Below are positions 15,212 to 23,801 of a stretch of 34,933 nt of DNA, piece after piece; positions within the stretch are counted from its first letter, which is position 1; each line of letters starts with the position of its first letter. Origin of the DNA: Saprospiraceae bacterium (lineage in GTDB: Bacteria > Bacteroidota > Bacteroidia > Chitinophagales > Saprospiraceae); contig JALHQW010000017.1 of assembly GCA_022841745.1 (NCBI GenBank), forward strand, positions 1 through 34,933. Reading direction: 5' to 3'. The notes under the pieces are model-generated. The model did no database searches, was not told the origin of the DNA, and worked only from the letters and a program-made list of their open reading frames with translations. The position numbers and the translations under genes were made by a program.

Positions 15212-15616
15212 ATGAAAAAACTCCTTTCCATATCCTTGGCAATGCTCCTACTGGCAACGGCCTCGCCGACCAGCCAGGGCATCCGCACCTTGGTAAAAAT
15301 GGGGGAGTTCGTTCACCATTTCGTTCACCACGTTGTCTGTCACCAAGAGCGGCTCGGCATCGGCGGTTACCTCAAGTTGCACTATTCCGACCATGAGCAC
15401 CATGAGGCCGACCACCACGAGCACGAAAACCTGCCGTTCAGCCACCATGACGACCAGCAGGGCACTATGCTCCAGCCGCTCTTCCTGCTCCCGCATCAAT
15501 CCGAATCCTTGACCCTTTCAAGGCCAAATTTTGATAAAATGCCGTTGAACCCGCTGACGGGCAGGTGGCATTCCACTTCCTACCTCCACGACATCTGGCA
15601 GCCACCCAAGGCATAG
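15212..15616 (+). CDS. Exported histidine-rich small protein, putative metal binder
   Basis: A 134-residue protein with signal peptide MKKLLSISLAMLLLATASPT. The mature part is rich in His and acidic residues (FVHHFVHHVVCHQE; HYSDHEHHEADHHEHE; SHHDD), so it may bind zinc, cobalt, nickel or copper in the periplasm. No named family recognised. It lies 106 bp ahead of the CzcB-type adaptor and directly behind a strong promoter, suggesting it is the leading gene of the efflux operon, possibly as a metal sponge or sensor. Confidence 0.75.
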   Translation: MKKLLSISLAMLLLATASPTSQGIRTLVKMGEFVHHFVHHVVCHQERLGIGGYLKLHYSDHEHHEADHHEHENLPFSHHDDQQGTMLQPLFLLPHQSESLTLSRPNFDKMPLNPLTGRWHSTSYLHDIWQPPKA

Positions 15617-15722
15617 CCTTTCCGTTTTTTTTCAATCCATTTATCAAGACTGAATGCCTTTGTTGCTCCGCAACAAGGGGTTTTTCGCATTTTCAATTGC
15701 TTACGCAAACCATTCATTTTCA

Positions 15723-17288
15723 ATGAAAAAGCTATTGTTGCAATTATTGGCAGCGGCACTTGTACTGGCCGGTTGTCATTCCCATTCCCACGATGCCCAT
15801 GGTGGCCACAGCCACGGCGATGCCCACGCCCATGACGAAAACGGCAACCATATCACGCCCGCCGAGCCAACCCTCGAAGCATTGGCGTACACCATATATA
15901 CGGATAAAACAGAGCTTTTCGTGGAGTTCATGCCCCTCGTTGTAGGGCAGGAGAGCCGTTTTGCGGCGCACTTCACGGCACTTGGCGACCTTTTCAAGGC
16001 CATCAGCGAGGGCAGCGTGACCCTCTCCCTGAAAAACGGCGAGACCATCGCACAGTCCATCACTGCCGATAAGCCCGAAGTACCGGGCATCTTCCAGCTG
16101 CAGATGACGCCCAAGCAAGCTGGAGCGTACAGCCTCGTTTTTGACATCAAAACGCCTGCTTACACCGACCAAATCACCATCGAGAATGTGACCGTTTTTC
16201 CCGATGAAAAAACAGCAATGGCAGCGCAAGGTGAAGTCGAAGCTGTCGGTGGCACTGATATCAGCTACCTCAAGGAACAGGCATGGAAGGTCGAGTTCGC
16301 CAACGCCCCGGCGAAAATCCAACCGTTTTCAGAGGTGGTGAAAACGAGTGGCCAAGTCCTCGCAGCCCCCGGCGACGAAGCTGTGCTGACCGCCCAAATC
16401 AGCGGCATCGTTTCGTTTTTGGGTAAAAACATGGTGGTCGGAACGGCGGTCGGTGCTGGCGCAAACTTGTTTTCAGTGAAAAGCAACGAGGTCGTGCAGA
16501 GCAACCTCGGTGCTGCGGTGAAACAGGCCGAAAACGACGTGGCCACCGCCCAAAAACAGTACGACCGGGCAGCCGAACTGGCGAAGGACAAAATCATTTC
16601 CGATAAGGAATTTTTGGAGGCAAAGCTTCGCCTCGAAAACGCCCAAGCGCAGCTTGCCAATGCCAAGGTGTCCCGCAGCTTTGGGCAGAACAAACAAAGC
16701 GTGGCAGCACCCATTGGCGGTTTTCTGAAAAACGTTTTGGTGGAAAACGGGGCCTTCGTACAAGCTGGGCAGCCATTGGCCACCATTTCAAAAAGCAAGC
16801 GCCTGCTGCTACGGGCCGATGTTTCCCAAAAATATTTCCCCAAGCTCGCCTCCTTTACCGCTGCCAATTTCAAGACCGCCGACGGCGTCCGGGTTTACAG
16901 TACCCGTGAGCTGAACGGAAGGGTTGTTTCCACAGGAAAATCAGCAGCGGCTGGCTCGCCGTTTTTGCCCATCCATTTCGAAATTGACAACGTGGGTAAC
17001 ATCGTCCCCGGCTCAGCGGTGGAAGTGTTCTTGCAGTCGGGGTCGTCGCCCTCATTGGTCATTCCCACTTCGGCGCTCATCGAGGAGCAGGGCGTTTTTT
17101 ACTGCTACGTGCAAGTAGGAGGTGAGACCTTCCAAAAGCGGGAACTCAAAATCGGGGCCAGCGACGGGCGCAACGTGCAGGTGCATTCGGGCATCGCCGA
17201 GGGCGAGCGGGTCGTGACGACAGGGGCGTACCAAATCAAGCTTTCATCTGCTTCGGGCACCATGCCGGCGCATGGGCACGAGCATTAA
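15723..17288 (+). CDS. czcB: RND efflux periplasmic adaptor lipoprotein, CzcB/CusB type
   Basis: A 521-residue membrane fusion protein. The lipoprotein signal ends in VLAGC at Cys18 and is followed by a His cluster (HSHSHDAHGGHSHGD). The middle has the paired helices of an adaptor coiled coil (about NNLGAAVKQAENDV to NAQAQLANAKV, near residues 260-315) flanked by lipoyl-like halves (SGIVSFLGKNMVVGT; APIGGFLKNVLVENGAFV), and a C-terminal beta-barrel and membrane-proximal domain ending at 'ASGTMPAHGHEH'. It would link the CzcA-type pump to the CzcC/TolC channel for divalent metal export. The start at 15723 is chosen for the lipoprotein signal. It runs to within 10 bp of chrA. Confidence 0.92.
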   Translation: MKKLLLQLLAAALVLAGCHSHSHDAHGGHSHGDAHAHDENGNHITPAEPTLEALAYTIYTDKTELFVEFMPLVVGQESRFAAHFTALGDLFKAISEGSVTLSLKNGETIAQSITADKPEVPGIFQLQMTPKQAGAYSLVFDIKTPAYTDQITIENVTVFPDEKTAMAAQGEVEAVGGTDISYLKEQAWKVEFANAPAKIQPFSEVVKTSGQVLAAPGDEAVLTAQISGIVSFLGKNMVVGTAVGAGANLFSVKSNEVVQSNLGAAVKQAENDVATAQKQYDRAAELAKDKIISDKEFLEAKLRLENAQAQLANAKVSRSFGQNKQSVAAPIGGFLKNVLVENGAFVQAGQPLATISKSKRLLLRADVSQKYFPKLASFTAANFKTADGVRVYSTRELNGRVVSTGKSAAAGSPFLPIHFEIDNVGNIVPGSAVEVFLQSGSSPSLVIPTSALIEEQGVFYCYVQVGGETFQKRELKIGASDGRNVQVHSGIAEGERVVTTGAYQIKLSSASGTMPAHGHEH

Positions 17289-17298
17289 ATTGAAGATT

Positions 17299-18651
17299 AT
17301 GGCCGACAATCAATCACTTCCCTCCTTTCGGGAAGCCTTCAAGGTCTGGCTTCAAATCGCCCTTTATTCTTTCGGCGGGCCTGCCGGGCAAATCGCTGTC
17401 ATGCACAAACTCGTAGTGGAGGAGAAAAAATGGCTTGGGGAGAGCCGTTTCCTGCATGCTCTCAACTACTGTATGTTGCTGCCGGGGCCAGAGGCGCAGC
17501 AGCTTGTCACCTATATAGGCTGGCTAATGCACAAGACGAGGGGTGGTATTGTGGCCGGGGCGCTGTTCGTGCTGCCGGGCTTCCTTTCAATTCTGGTTTT
17601 GAGCATCGTCTATGCGCTTTGGAAAGACGTGGGCTTCGTGCAGGGTGTTTTTTACGGCATCAAGGCGGCGGTGTTGGCCATCGTGGTCGGAGCGGTCATC
17701 AAGATTGGCAAAAAGGCGTTGAAAAACGAGGTCATGGTCGCCTTGGCTGTACTGTCGTTCGTTGCGATTTTCTTTTTCAAAATCCCCTTCCCAACTATCA
17801 TCATTATTGCGGGGCTTATTGGTTGGCTTGGCGGAAAAATTTGGGAGGAAAAATTCCTCGTCATCAAAGGGCATGGCGACAAGGCAGGGGTTGATGATGG
17901 TTTAATGGACCGACTTATTCAGCCCGTAAAACCCACCTGGTCTAAGACGTTGAAAACAGCGGCATTTTGGCTGACGCTCTGGTTGTTACCAGTGGCGGTA
18001 CTGCTTTTCGCCTTCGGGAAGGACAATATTTTCACTCAACAAGGCTTGTTTTTCAGCCAATCAGCCCTTGTCACCTTTGGCGGGGCTTACTCGGTGCTGG
18101 CGTACATTTCCCAAAAAGCCGTCGAAACCTACGGATGGCTCACGCCCGGCGAGATGCTCGACGGCCTCGGCATGGCGGAAACCACGCCTGGTCCACTCAT
18201 ACAAGTGGTGCAGTTCGTGGGTTTCATGGGTGCGTACCGCAATGCCGGCTCACTTGACCCCATCGTGGCGGGGATGCTGGCCTCGGTGCTGGTGACTTGG
18301 GTGACTTACCTGCCTTCTTTCTTTTTCATCTTCACAGGTGCGCCGTACATCGAGCGGCTGCGGGGCAACAAAAACCTGACAGCTGCACTCTCCGGCATCA
18401 CAGCGGCGGTGGTCGGAGTCATTTTGAACCTCGGTGTCTGGTTCAGTATCCACACGCTTTTTGGCAAAGTAGAAGATTTAAAATTTGGTGCCTTCCACCT
18501 CCCGCTGCCCGATTGGACGACGGTTGACTGGGGGGCGGTTTTCATCACCATCGTTGCCCTTTTTATTTACCTGAAATTGCATTGGGACATGCTCAAAACT
18601 ATTGGCGTTTGCGCCGGTTTGGGCTTGCTCATCCATTTTTTCATCCATTAA
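17299..18651 (+). CDS. chrA: Chromate transporter, ChrA family (two-domain)
   Basis: A 450-residue inner membrane protein with two homologous CHR domains. The first has YSFGGPAGQIAVMHKLVVEE with LPGPEAQQLVTYIGW; the second has TFGGAYSVLAYISQKAVE with GMAETTPGPLIQVVQFVGFM. Roughly ten hydrophobic segments are visible. Long-form ChrA expels chromate. The start at 17299 (MADNQSLPSFREAF) is the ATG closest to the conserved 'FREAFKVWLQIALYSFGG'. It sits between czcB and sod in one transcription unit, with gaps of 10 and 13 bp. Chromate reduction gives reactive oxygen, which may explain the adjacent superoxide dismutase. Confidence 0.93.
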   Translation: MADNQSLPSFREAFKVWLQIALYSFGGPAGQIAVMHKLVVEEKKWLGESRFLHALNYCMLLPGPEAQQLVTYIGWLMHKTRGGIVAGALFVLPGFLSILVLSIVYALWKDVGFVQGVFYGIKAAVLAIVVGAVIKIGKKALKNEVMVALAVLSFVAIFFFKIPFPTIIIIAGLIGWLGGKIWEEKFLVIKGHGDKAGVDDGLMDRLIQPVKPTWSKTLKTAAFWLTLWLLPVAVLLFAFGKDNIFTQQGLFFSQSALVTFGGAYSVLAYISQKAVETYGWLTPGEMLDGLGMAETTPGPLIQVVQFVGFMGAYRNAGSLDPIVAGMLASVLVTWVTYLPSFFFIFTGAPYIERLRGNKNLTAALSGITAAVVGVILNLGVWFSIHTLFGKVEDLKFGAFHLPLPDWTTVDWGAVFITIVALFIYLKLHWDMLKTIGVCAGLGLLIHFFIH

Positions 18652-18664
18652 ATTTTTAAAAAAA

Positions 18665-19387
18665 ATGAACCGTAGCGATTTTCTCAAAACCTCCACTATA
18701 CTTGGCACAGCCACTTTGCTCCCGAACAATTCCGTTTTTTCGCAAAACCTCGCCGAAAACGGCATTGACAAACTGACGGATGCCGACGGCAACTTCGCAT
18801 TGCAGCCATTGCCCTATTCCGAAACCTTCCTCGAACCTTTCATGGACGAGGAAACCCTGCACCTGCACTACACTTTCCACCACGGCGGGGCAGTGAAGGC
18901 GGCGAACAAGGATTTGTCCATGATAAAAAAGGCATTGGACGAAAACAGCCTCGACACGTTGGATTTTTGGACAAAAAAACTGGCGTTCCACCTTTCCTCC
19001 CATATCCTACACAGCATTTTTTGGACGAATTTGACAAACAAAAAAACCGACCCTTCAGGCGAGTTGCTGCGTCGGATTGAAAAGGATTTTGGCTCATTCG
19101 ATAGACTGAAAACGCTGCTGGCTAAAATTTCAAAAGACGTGGATGGCAACGGATGGGGCATTCTTGGCTACCAGCCGTACACCGACAAATTGACGGTGTT
19201 GGGCTGCGAAAACCACGAAAAACTAACGCAATGGGGAATCATTCCGCTGTTGGTGATTGATGTTTGGGAACATTCCTATTACCTCAAATTCCGCAACCGC
19301 CGGGGCGAATTCGTGGACAACCTTTTTCAAATCATCAACTGGGACAATGCCGCCGAGCGGCTTGGGACTGCGTTGAAAATTCAATAA
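18665..19387 (+). CDS. Exported Fe/Mn superoxide dismutase
   Basis: A 240-residue dismutase with an N-terminal export signal of about 27 residues (MNRSDFLKTSTILGTATLLP). It looks Tat-derived but has NRS where RR is expected, so the route is uncertain. Metal ligands by comparison with E. coli SodA are His68 (LHLHYTFHH), His116 (HILHSIFW), and Asp199 and His203 (DVWEHSYYLKFRNRR). The outer-sphere residue that is Gln in MnSOD appears as His184 (CENHEK), a variant I recall from some FeSODs. GWG replaces the usual GWAW. The gene is 3 bp upstream of czcA. It probably protects periplasmic or surface components when metals are expelled. Confidence 0.9.
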   Translation: MNRSDFLKTSTILGTATLLPNNSVFSQNLAENGIDKLTDADGNFALQPLPYSETFLEPFMDEETLHLHYTFHHGGAVKAANKDLSMIKKALDENSLDTLDFWTKKLAFHLSSHILHSIFWTNLTNKKTDPSGELLRRIEKDFGSFDRLKTLLAKISKDVDGNGWGILGYQPYTDKLTVLGCENHEKLTQWGIIPLLVIDVWEHSYYLKFRNRRGEFVDNLFQIINWDNAAERLGTALKIQ

Positions 19388-19390
19388 AAA

Positions 19391-22300
19391 ATGCTCAATA
19401 GGATAATTCATTTCTCTCTACAAAACCGCCTGCTCGTCATTGTAGCCACGGTTTTGCTCATCGTGTTCGGCTCCGTCGTAGCCTCCCGCATGGAGGTGGA
19501 CGTGTTCCCCGACCTGACCGCACCGACCGTCGTAGTGTTGACCGAAGCGCATGGCATGGCCCCGGAGGAGGTCGAAAAACTCGTCACCTTCCCGCTCGAA
19601 ACGGCGGTGAACGGCGCCACCAACGTCCGGCGGGTTCGCTCGTCCTCCTCGGCGGGCATTTCCATTGTCTGGATTGAATTTGAGTGGAACACCGATATCT
19701 TCAAGGCACGGCAAATCGTCAACGAAAAAATTATCGCCGTTGCCGAACGGCTGCCGCAGGGCGTGGGCAATCCGACCATGGCCCCGCAGGCCAGCATCAT
19801 GGGCGAAATCATGCTAATTTCTATGACGGCAGACTCGACTTCGCAAATGGACTTGCGGACGCTCGCCGATTGGTCTATCCGTCCTAGCCTTTTGGCGACG
19901 GGCGGCGTGGCTCAGGTCGTGGTCATCGGTGGCGAATACAAGCAGTACCAGATTTTGGCATCGCCGCAAAAAATGGCTGCTTTCGGCGTCTCGCTCACCG
20001 AACTGCTGCACGCTGCCGAGGGCGCCAACGGCAATTCGTCGGGCGGCTTCATGAGCGAGTACGGCAACGAGTACATCGTGCGGGGCATGGGCCGCACGAG
20101 CGATTTGGCAGAACTCGGAAAGTCCGTCATCAAGGCAACCCCCAATGGCGTGGTGAAAATCGAAGACGTTGCGGAACTGAAAATCGGGGCCGCCCCAAAA
20201 ATCGGCGACGGCTCGCTACGGGGCAAACCCGCCGTAATCATGACCGTGCAAAAACAGCCTGCCACCAACACGCTGGCCCTGACCGAAACTATTGATAAAG
20301 CGATTGCCGACCTGCAAAAAACGATGCCAAGCGATGTGCAAATCAATACCAAGATTTTCCGGCAGGCGGATTTCATCAACGCCTCCATTTCCAATATCCA
20401 AAAAGTGCTGCTGGAAGGGAGCGCCTTCGTGGTCATCATCCTGTTCCTGTTTTTGATGAACTGGCGGGCGACGGTCATCTCGCTGCTCGCCATCCCCGTC
20501 TCGCTCATCGTCGCCATTTTGACCTTGAAATGGCTGGGTTTCAGCATCAATACCATGTCGCTTGGCGGCATGGCCATCGCCATTGGCGACCTCGTGGACG
20601 ATGCCATCATTGATGTGGAAAATGTGTTCAAACGGCTGAAACAAAACGCCGCCTTGCCACCCGACGAGCGACGAGGGATTTTGGAAGTCGTTTTCGATGC
20701 CTCTTTTGAAATCCGCACGAGCATCATCAACGCCACCTTCATCATCATTGTAGCCTTTGCGCCGCTGTTTTTCCTGACGGGCATGGAGGGCAAACTGCTT
20801 GCCCCGCTCGGCATTGCTTTCATTGTGTCGCTGTTCGCCTCGCTGGTGGTGAGCATCACACTCACGCCCGTTTTGTGCAGCCTCATGCTTTCCGATGAAA
20901 AAACCTTGCAAAAACAGCACGGCGAATCATGGCTTGTGCAGCGTTTGCAAAGCGGCTATTCAGCTGTTTTACAACGGGTTATGAACGCCAAGACGCTCGT
21001 CATCGGGCTGTCGGCGGTTTTGGTTGCTGTCGCAATATTTGGGCTGACGCAATTGGGGCGGAGCTTTTTGCCCGAATTCAATGAAGGCTCGCTCGTCATC
21101 TCGGCGGTCAGTTTGCCGGGCATCAGCTTGGAGGAAAGCAATAAAATCGGCAACAGGGTAGAGGAGGAGCTATTGAAAATCCCCGAAATCCAGGTCACCA
21201 CTCGCCGCACCGGACGGGCTGAACTCGATGAACATGCCCAAGGCGTGAACGCCGCTGAAATTGATGCGCCCTTTGTCTTGGAAGAACGCAGCCGAGCCGA
21301 GTTCATGGCCGACGTGCGGGCTAAACTCGCCAACGTTTCTGGGGCGAACATCACCATCGGCCAGCCCATTGGGCATCGGATTGACCACATGCTGTCCGGC
21401 ACGAGGGCGAACATCGCCGTCAAGATTTTCGGCCCAGACTTGAACCGACTTTACACCATTTCCAAGGAAATACAAGCCAATATCGTCAACATTCCCGGCC
21501 TCGTGGACGTGGGCGTAGAGCCGCAAATCGAAATCCCGCAAATCCAAATCAAGGCTCGGCGGGAAATGCTAAACCACTACGGTATCCCCGTCGGGCAGTT
21601 CAACGAGTTCGTGGACGTGGCCTTTGCGGGCGAAAAAGTCTCGGAGGTTTACGAAGGAACCCAGCGTTTTGACCTCGTTTTGCGCTTCGATGAAAACAAC
21701 CGGGGCAAAATCGAGCACATCAAAAACACGATGATAGACACTAAGAGGAATGATGAATTAAGAATGATGAATGATGAATCGGGCGGCAATTCACCATTTA
21801 ACATTTATCAGTCATCATTAAAAAAAGTCCCGTTGAGTTATGTCGCCGATGTGGTCAGTACTACTGGCCCAAACACTATCAACCGAGAGAACGTGGGGCG
21901 CAAGACCGTCGTTTCGGTGAACGTGGCGGGGCGTGACCAAAAGTCAGCGGTCGAGGAAATCCAGAAAGTTGTGGGTGAAAAAATCAAGTTGCCGGAAGGC
22001 TACCGCATCGAGTACGGCGGGCAGTTCGAGGCGGAGGCGGAGGCTTCCAAAACGCTGGTTTTCGCATCGCTGCTATCGCTGCTGGTGATATTCTTGCTGC
22101 TTTTCAACGAGTTCAAGAGCCTGAAAACAGCGTCCATCATCCTGTTGAACTTGCCGCTGGCCTTGATTGGCGGCGTGTTCAGCATCTGGGTCACTTCGGG
22201 CATTTTAAGCATCCCGGCCATCATCGGCTTCATCACGCTGTTCGGTGTGGCGACGAGGAACGGCATCCTGCTCGTTTCCCGCTACCAGAGTTTGCAGGAG

Positions 22301-22540
22301 GAGGGCAAACCCATCCTGGAGACGATTTTGGAAGGCTCGGTTGACCGCCTTTCGCCCATTTTAATGACCGCTTTGACGGCGGGGCTGGCATTGATTCCAT
22401 TGGCGATAGCTGGCGATTTGCCGGGCAACGAAATCCAAAGCCCGATGGCAAAGGTCATTTTAGGAGGGTTGCTCACGTCCACTTTGCTCAACATTTTCGT
22501 GGTGCCGGTGGTGTATTATTTGACCAACCGGAAAAAGTGA
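19391..22540 (+). CDS. czcA: Heavy-metal RND efflux pump, CzcA/CusA type
   Basis: A 1049-residue inner membrane proton antiporter with the HME-RND layout: an N-terminal helix (RLLVIVATVLLIVFGSVVAS), a first porter domain starting 'MEVDVFPDLTAPTVVVLTEA', a central cluster of helices with 'NTMSLGGMAIAIGDLVDDAI', and a second half ending with 'ILMTALTAGLALIPLAIAGD'. The acidic pair in GDLVDDAI is where this family carries its proton-relay residues. Around residues 785-810 there is an insertion of about 24 residues (RNDELRMMNDESGGNS, then PFNIYQSSLKK) just before VPLSYVADV, encoded by a palindromic AT-rich element (see 21749-21820). The frame is kept. Metal specificity is not decided by sequence. 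Confidence 0.95.
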   Translation: MLNRIIHFSLQNRLLVIVATVLLIVFGSVVASRMEVDVFPDLTAPTVVVLTEAHGMAPEEVEKLVTFPLETAVNGATNVRRVRSSSSAGISIVWIEFEWNTDIFKARQIVNEKIIAVAERLPQGVGNPTMAPQASIMGEIMLISMTADSTSQMDLRTLADWSIRPSLLATGGVAQVVVIGGEYKQYQILASPQKMAAFGVSLTELLHAAEGANGNSSGGFMSEYGNEYIVRGMGRTSDLAELGKSVIKATPNGVVKIEDVAELKIGAAPKIGDGSLRGKPAVIMTVQKQPATNTLALTETIDKAIADLQKTMPSDVQINTKIFRQADFINASISNIQKVLLEGSAFVVIILFLFLMNWRATVISLLAIPVSLIVAILTLKWLGFSINTMSLGGMAIAIGDLVDDAIIDVENVFKRLKQNAALPPDERRGILEVVFDASFEIRTSIINATFIIIVAFAPLFFLTGMEGKLLAPLGIAFIVSLFASLVVSITLTPVLCSLMLSDEKTLQKQHGESWLVQRLQSGYSAVLQRVMNAKTLVIGLSAVLVAVAIFGLTQLGRSFLPEFNEGSLVISAVSLPGISLEESNKIGNRVEEELLKIPEIQVTTRRTGRAELDEHAQGVNAAEIDAPFVLEERSRAEFMADVRAKLANVSGANITIGQPIGHRIDHMLSGTRANIAVKIFGPDLNRLYTISKEIQANIVNIPGLVDVGVEPQIEIPQIQIKARREMLNHYGIPVGQFNEFVDVAFAGEKVSEVYEGTQRFDLVLRFDENNRGKIEHIKNTMIDTKRNDELRMMNDESGGNSPFNIYQSSLKKVPLSYVADVVSTTGPNTINRENVGRKTVVSVNVAGRDQKSAVEEIQKVVGEKIKLPEGYRIEYGGQFEAEAEASKTLVFASLLSLLVIFLLLFNEFKSLKTASIILLNLPLALIGGVFSIWVTSGILSIPAIIGFITLFGVATRNGILLVSRYQSLQEEGKPILETILEGSVDRLSPILMTALTAGLALIPLAIAGDLPGNEIQSPMAKVILGGLLTSTLLNIFVVPVVYYLTNRKK
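21749..21820. repeat. Palindromic element inserted in frame inside czcA
   Basis: A 72-nt AT-rich segment in an otherwise GC-richer gene. Its left part (aatgatgaattaagaatgat) and the reverse complement of its right part (taatgatgactgataaatg) align over about 31 positions with roughly 24 matches, around a gggcggc centre. It adds about 24 codons without breaking the frame, in a loop just ahead of the conserved VPLSYVADV block. This is the pattern of an insertable palindromic peptide-coding element. Confidence 0.65.
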
Positions 22541-22707
22541 ACGCTAAGTTTTGAGGCAGCGAACACAGTTCGTCACCTCAGAGCTATATTGAGCTGGGGC
22601 TGCTAAAAATCATCGGACCCGTGCAAGTTGCCGTCATTCCTTTGCTGACAAAACCTCGGTGTTTTTGAAGTCTATCAACCTGTTGAATTTAAAAAATCAA
22701 AAAGAAC

Positions 22708-23775
22708 ATGAAAGAATTGAATCATCAAGCAATAACCAACCTCCTCGGTGACGAGGCCGATTACTTGCTGAACCACGCCTGCAAGACCATCCCAAAATCG
22801 GACTTGCACCTGCCCTCCCCCGGTTTTGTGGACGCCGTTTTTGCCCCAAGCAATCGGAGCATCCAGGTGTTGCGCAGCTTAGCAGCCTTGTACGGAAACG
22901 GGCGTTTGGCGGGCACAGGCTACCTGTCCATTTTGCCAATTGACCAGGGCATCGAGCATACGGCGGGTGCATCTTTCGCCCCGAACCCGATGTATTTCGA
23001 CCCGGAGAACATTGTCCGGCTGGCCATGGAGGGCGGTTGCAACGCCGTGGCGACGACCTTTGGAATCCTCGGAATGGTGGCCCGTAAGTACGCCCACAAA
23101 ATTCCGCTCGTGGTGAAAATCAACCACAACGAACTGCTGACCTACCCGACCAAGCACGAGCAAATCATGTTCGGCTCGGTGCGAGAAGCGTGGAACTTGG
23201 GGGCGGTGGCCGTCGGAGCGACCGTCTATTTTGGCTCGGAAGGCTCGAACCGCCAGATTGTCGAGGTGGCGGCGGCCTTCGAGGAGGCACACTCGCTGGG
23301 CATGGCTACCATACTTTGGTGCTACACCCGCAACAACGGCTTCAAAAAGGACGGAACAAATTACGAGACAGCCGCCGACATCACGGGGCAGGCCAACCAC
23401 CTCGGCGTGACCATTCAGGCGGACATCATCAAACAGAAAATGCCGGAATCGAACGGCGGTTTCACGGCCATTGGGTTCTCCAAAAGTTCGCCGGAAATGT
23501 ACTCCGAACTTGCTTCCGACCACCCGATTGACCTTTGCCGCTACCAAGTGGCCAACTGCTACATGGGCCGGGCGGGGCTAATCAATTCTGGCGGAGAATC
23601 AAAGGGCGAATCCGATTTGGCGGACTCGGTGCGCATCGCCGTCATCAACAAGCGGGCAGGTGGCACGGGCCTGATTTTGGGTAGAAAGGCGTTCCAACGT
23701 TCTTTCAATGAGGGCGTAGAATTGCTCCATGCGGTGCAGGATGTGTACTTGGAGGGGAAGGTGACTGTCGCCTAA
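22708..23775 (+). CDS. fbaB: Class I fructose-bisphosphate aldolase, FbaB/DhnA type
   Basis: A 355-residue Schiff-base aldolase with a TIM barrel. Visible blocks: '[20 protein letters not shown]', '[18 protein letters not shown]', '[15 protein letters not shown]', '[14 protein letters not shown]', 'ADIIKQKMP' and 'INSGGESKG'. It interconverts fructose 1,6-bisphosphate with dihydroxyacetone phosphate and glyceraldehyde 3-phosphate in the cytoplasm. It lies between the czcA and czcC genes with a 167-bp upstream gap and only 26 bp to the next gene, so it is likely co-transcribed with czcC. A glycolytic enzyme inside a metal-efflux operon is unusual; a class I (metal-independent) aldolase would keep working when metals displace zinc from class II enzymes, which is an inference. 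Confidence 0.93.
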   Translation: MKELNHQAITNLLGDEADYLLNHACKTIPKSDLHLPSPGFVDAVFAPSNRSIQVLRSLAALYGNGRLAGTGYLSILPIDQGIEHTAGASFAPNPMYFDPENIVRLAMEGGCNAVATTFGILGMVARKYAHKIPLVVKINHNELLTYPTKHEQIMFGSVREAWNLGAVAVGATVYFGSEGSNRQIVEVAAAFEEAHSLGMATILWCYTRNNGFKKDGTNYETAADITGQANHLGVTIQADIIKQKMPESNGGFTAIGFSKSSPEMYSELASDHPIDLCRYQVANCYMGRAGLINSGGESKGESDLADSVRIAVINKRAGGTGLILGRKAFQRSFNEGVELLHAVQDVYLEGKVTVA

Positions 23776-23801
23776 CCCATTCACAATTTTAAATTTCAAC
23801 A

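Noticed and set aside
19912-20886. 324-residue minus-strand frame opposite czcA
   Set aside because: Antisense shadow of a strongly conserved RND pump gene; the Ser/Met-rich translation has no domain.
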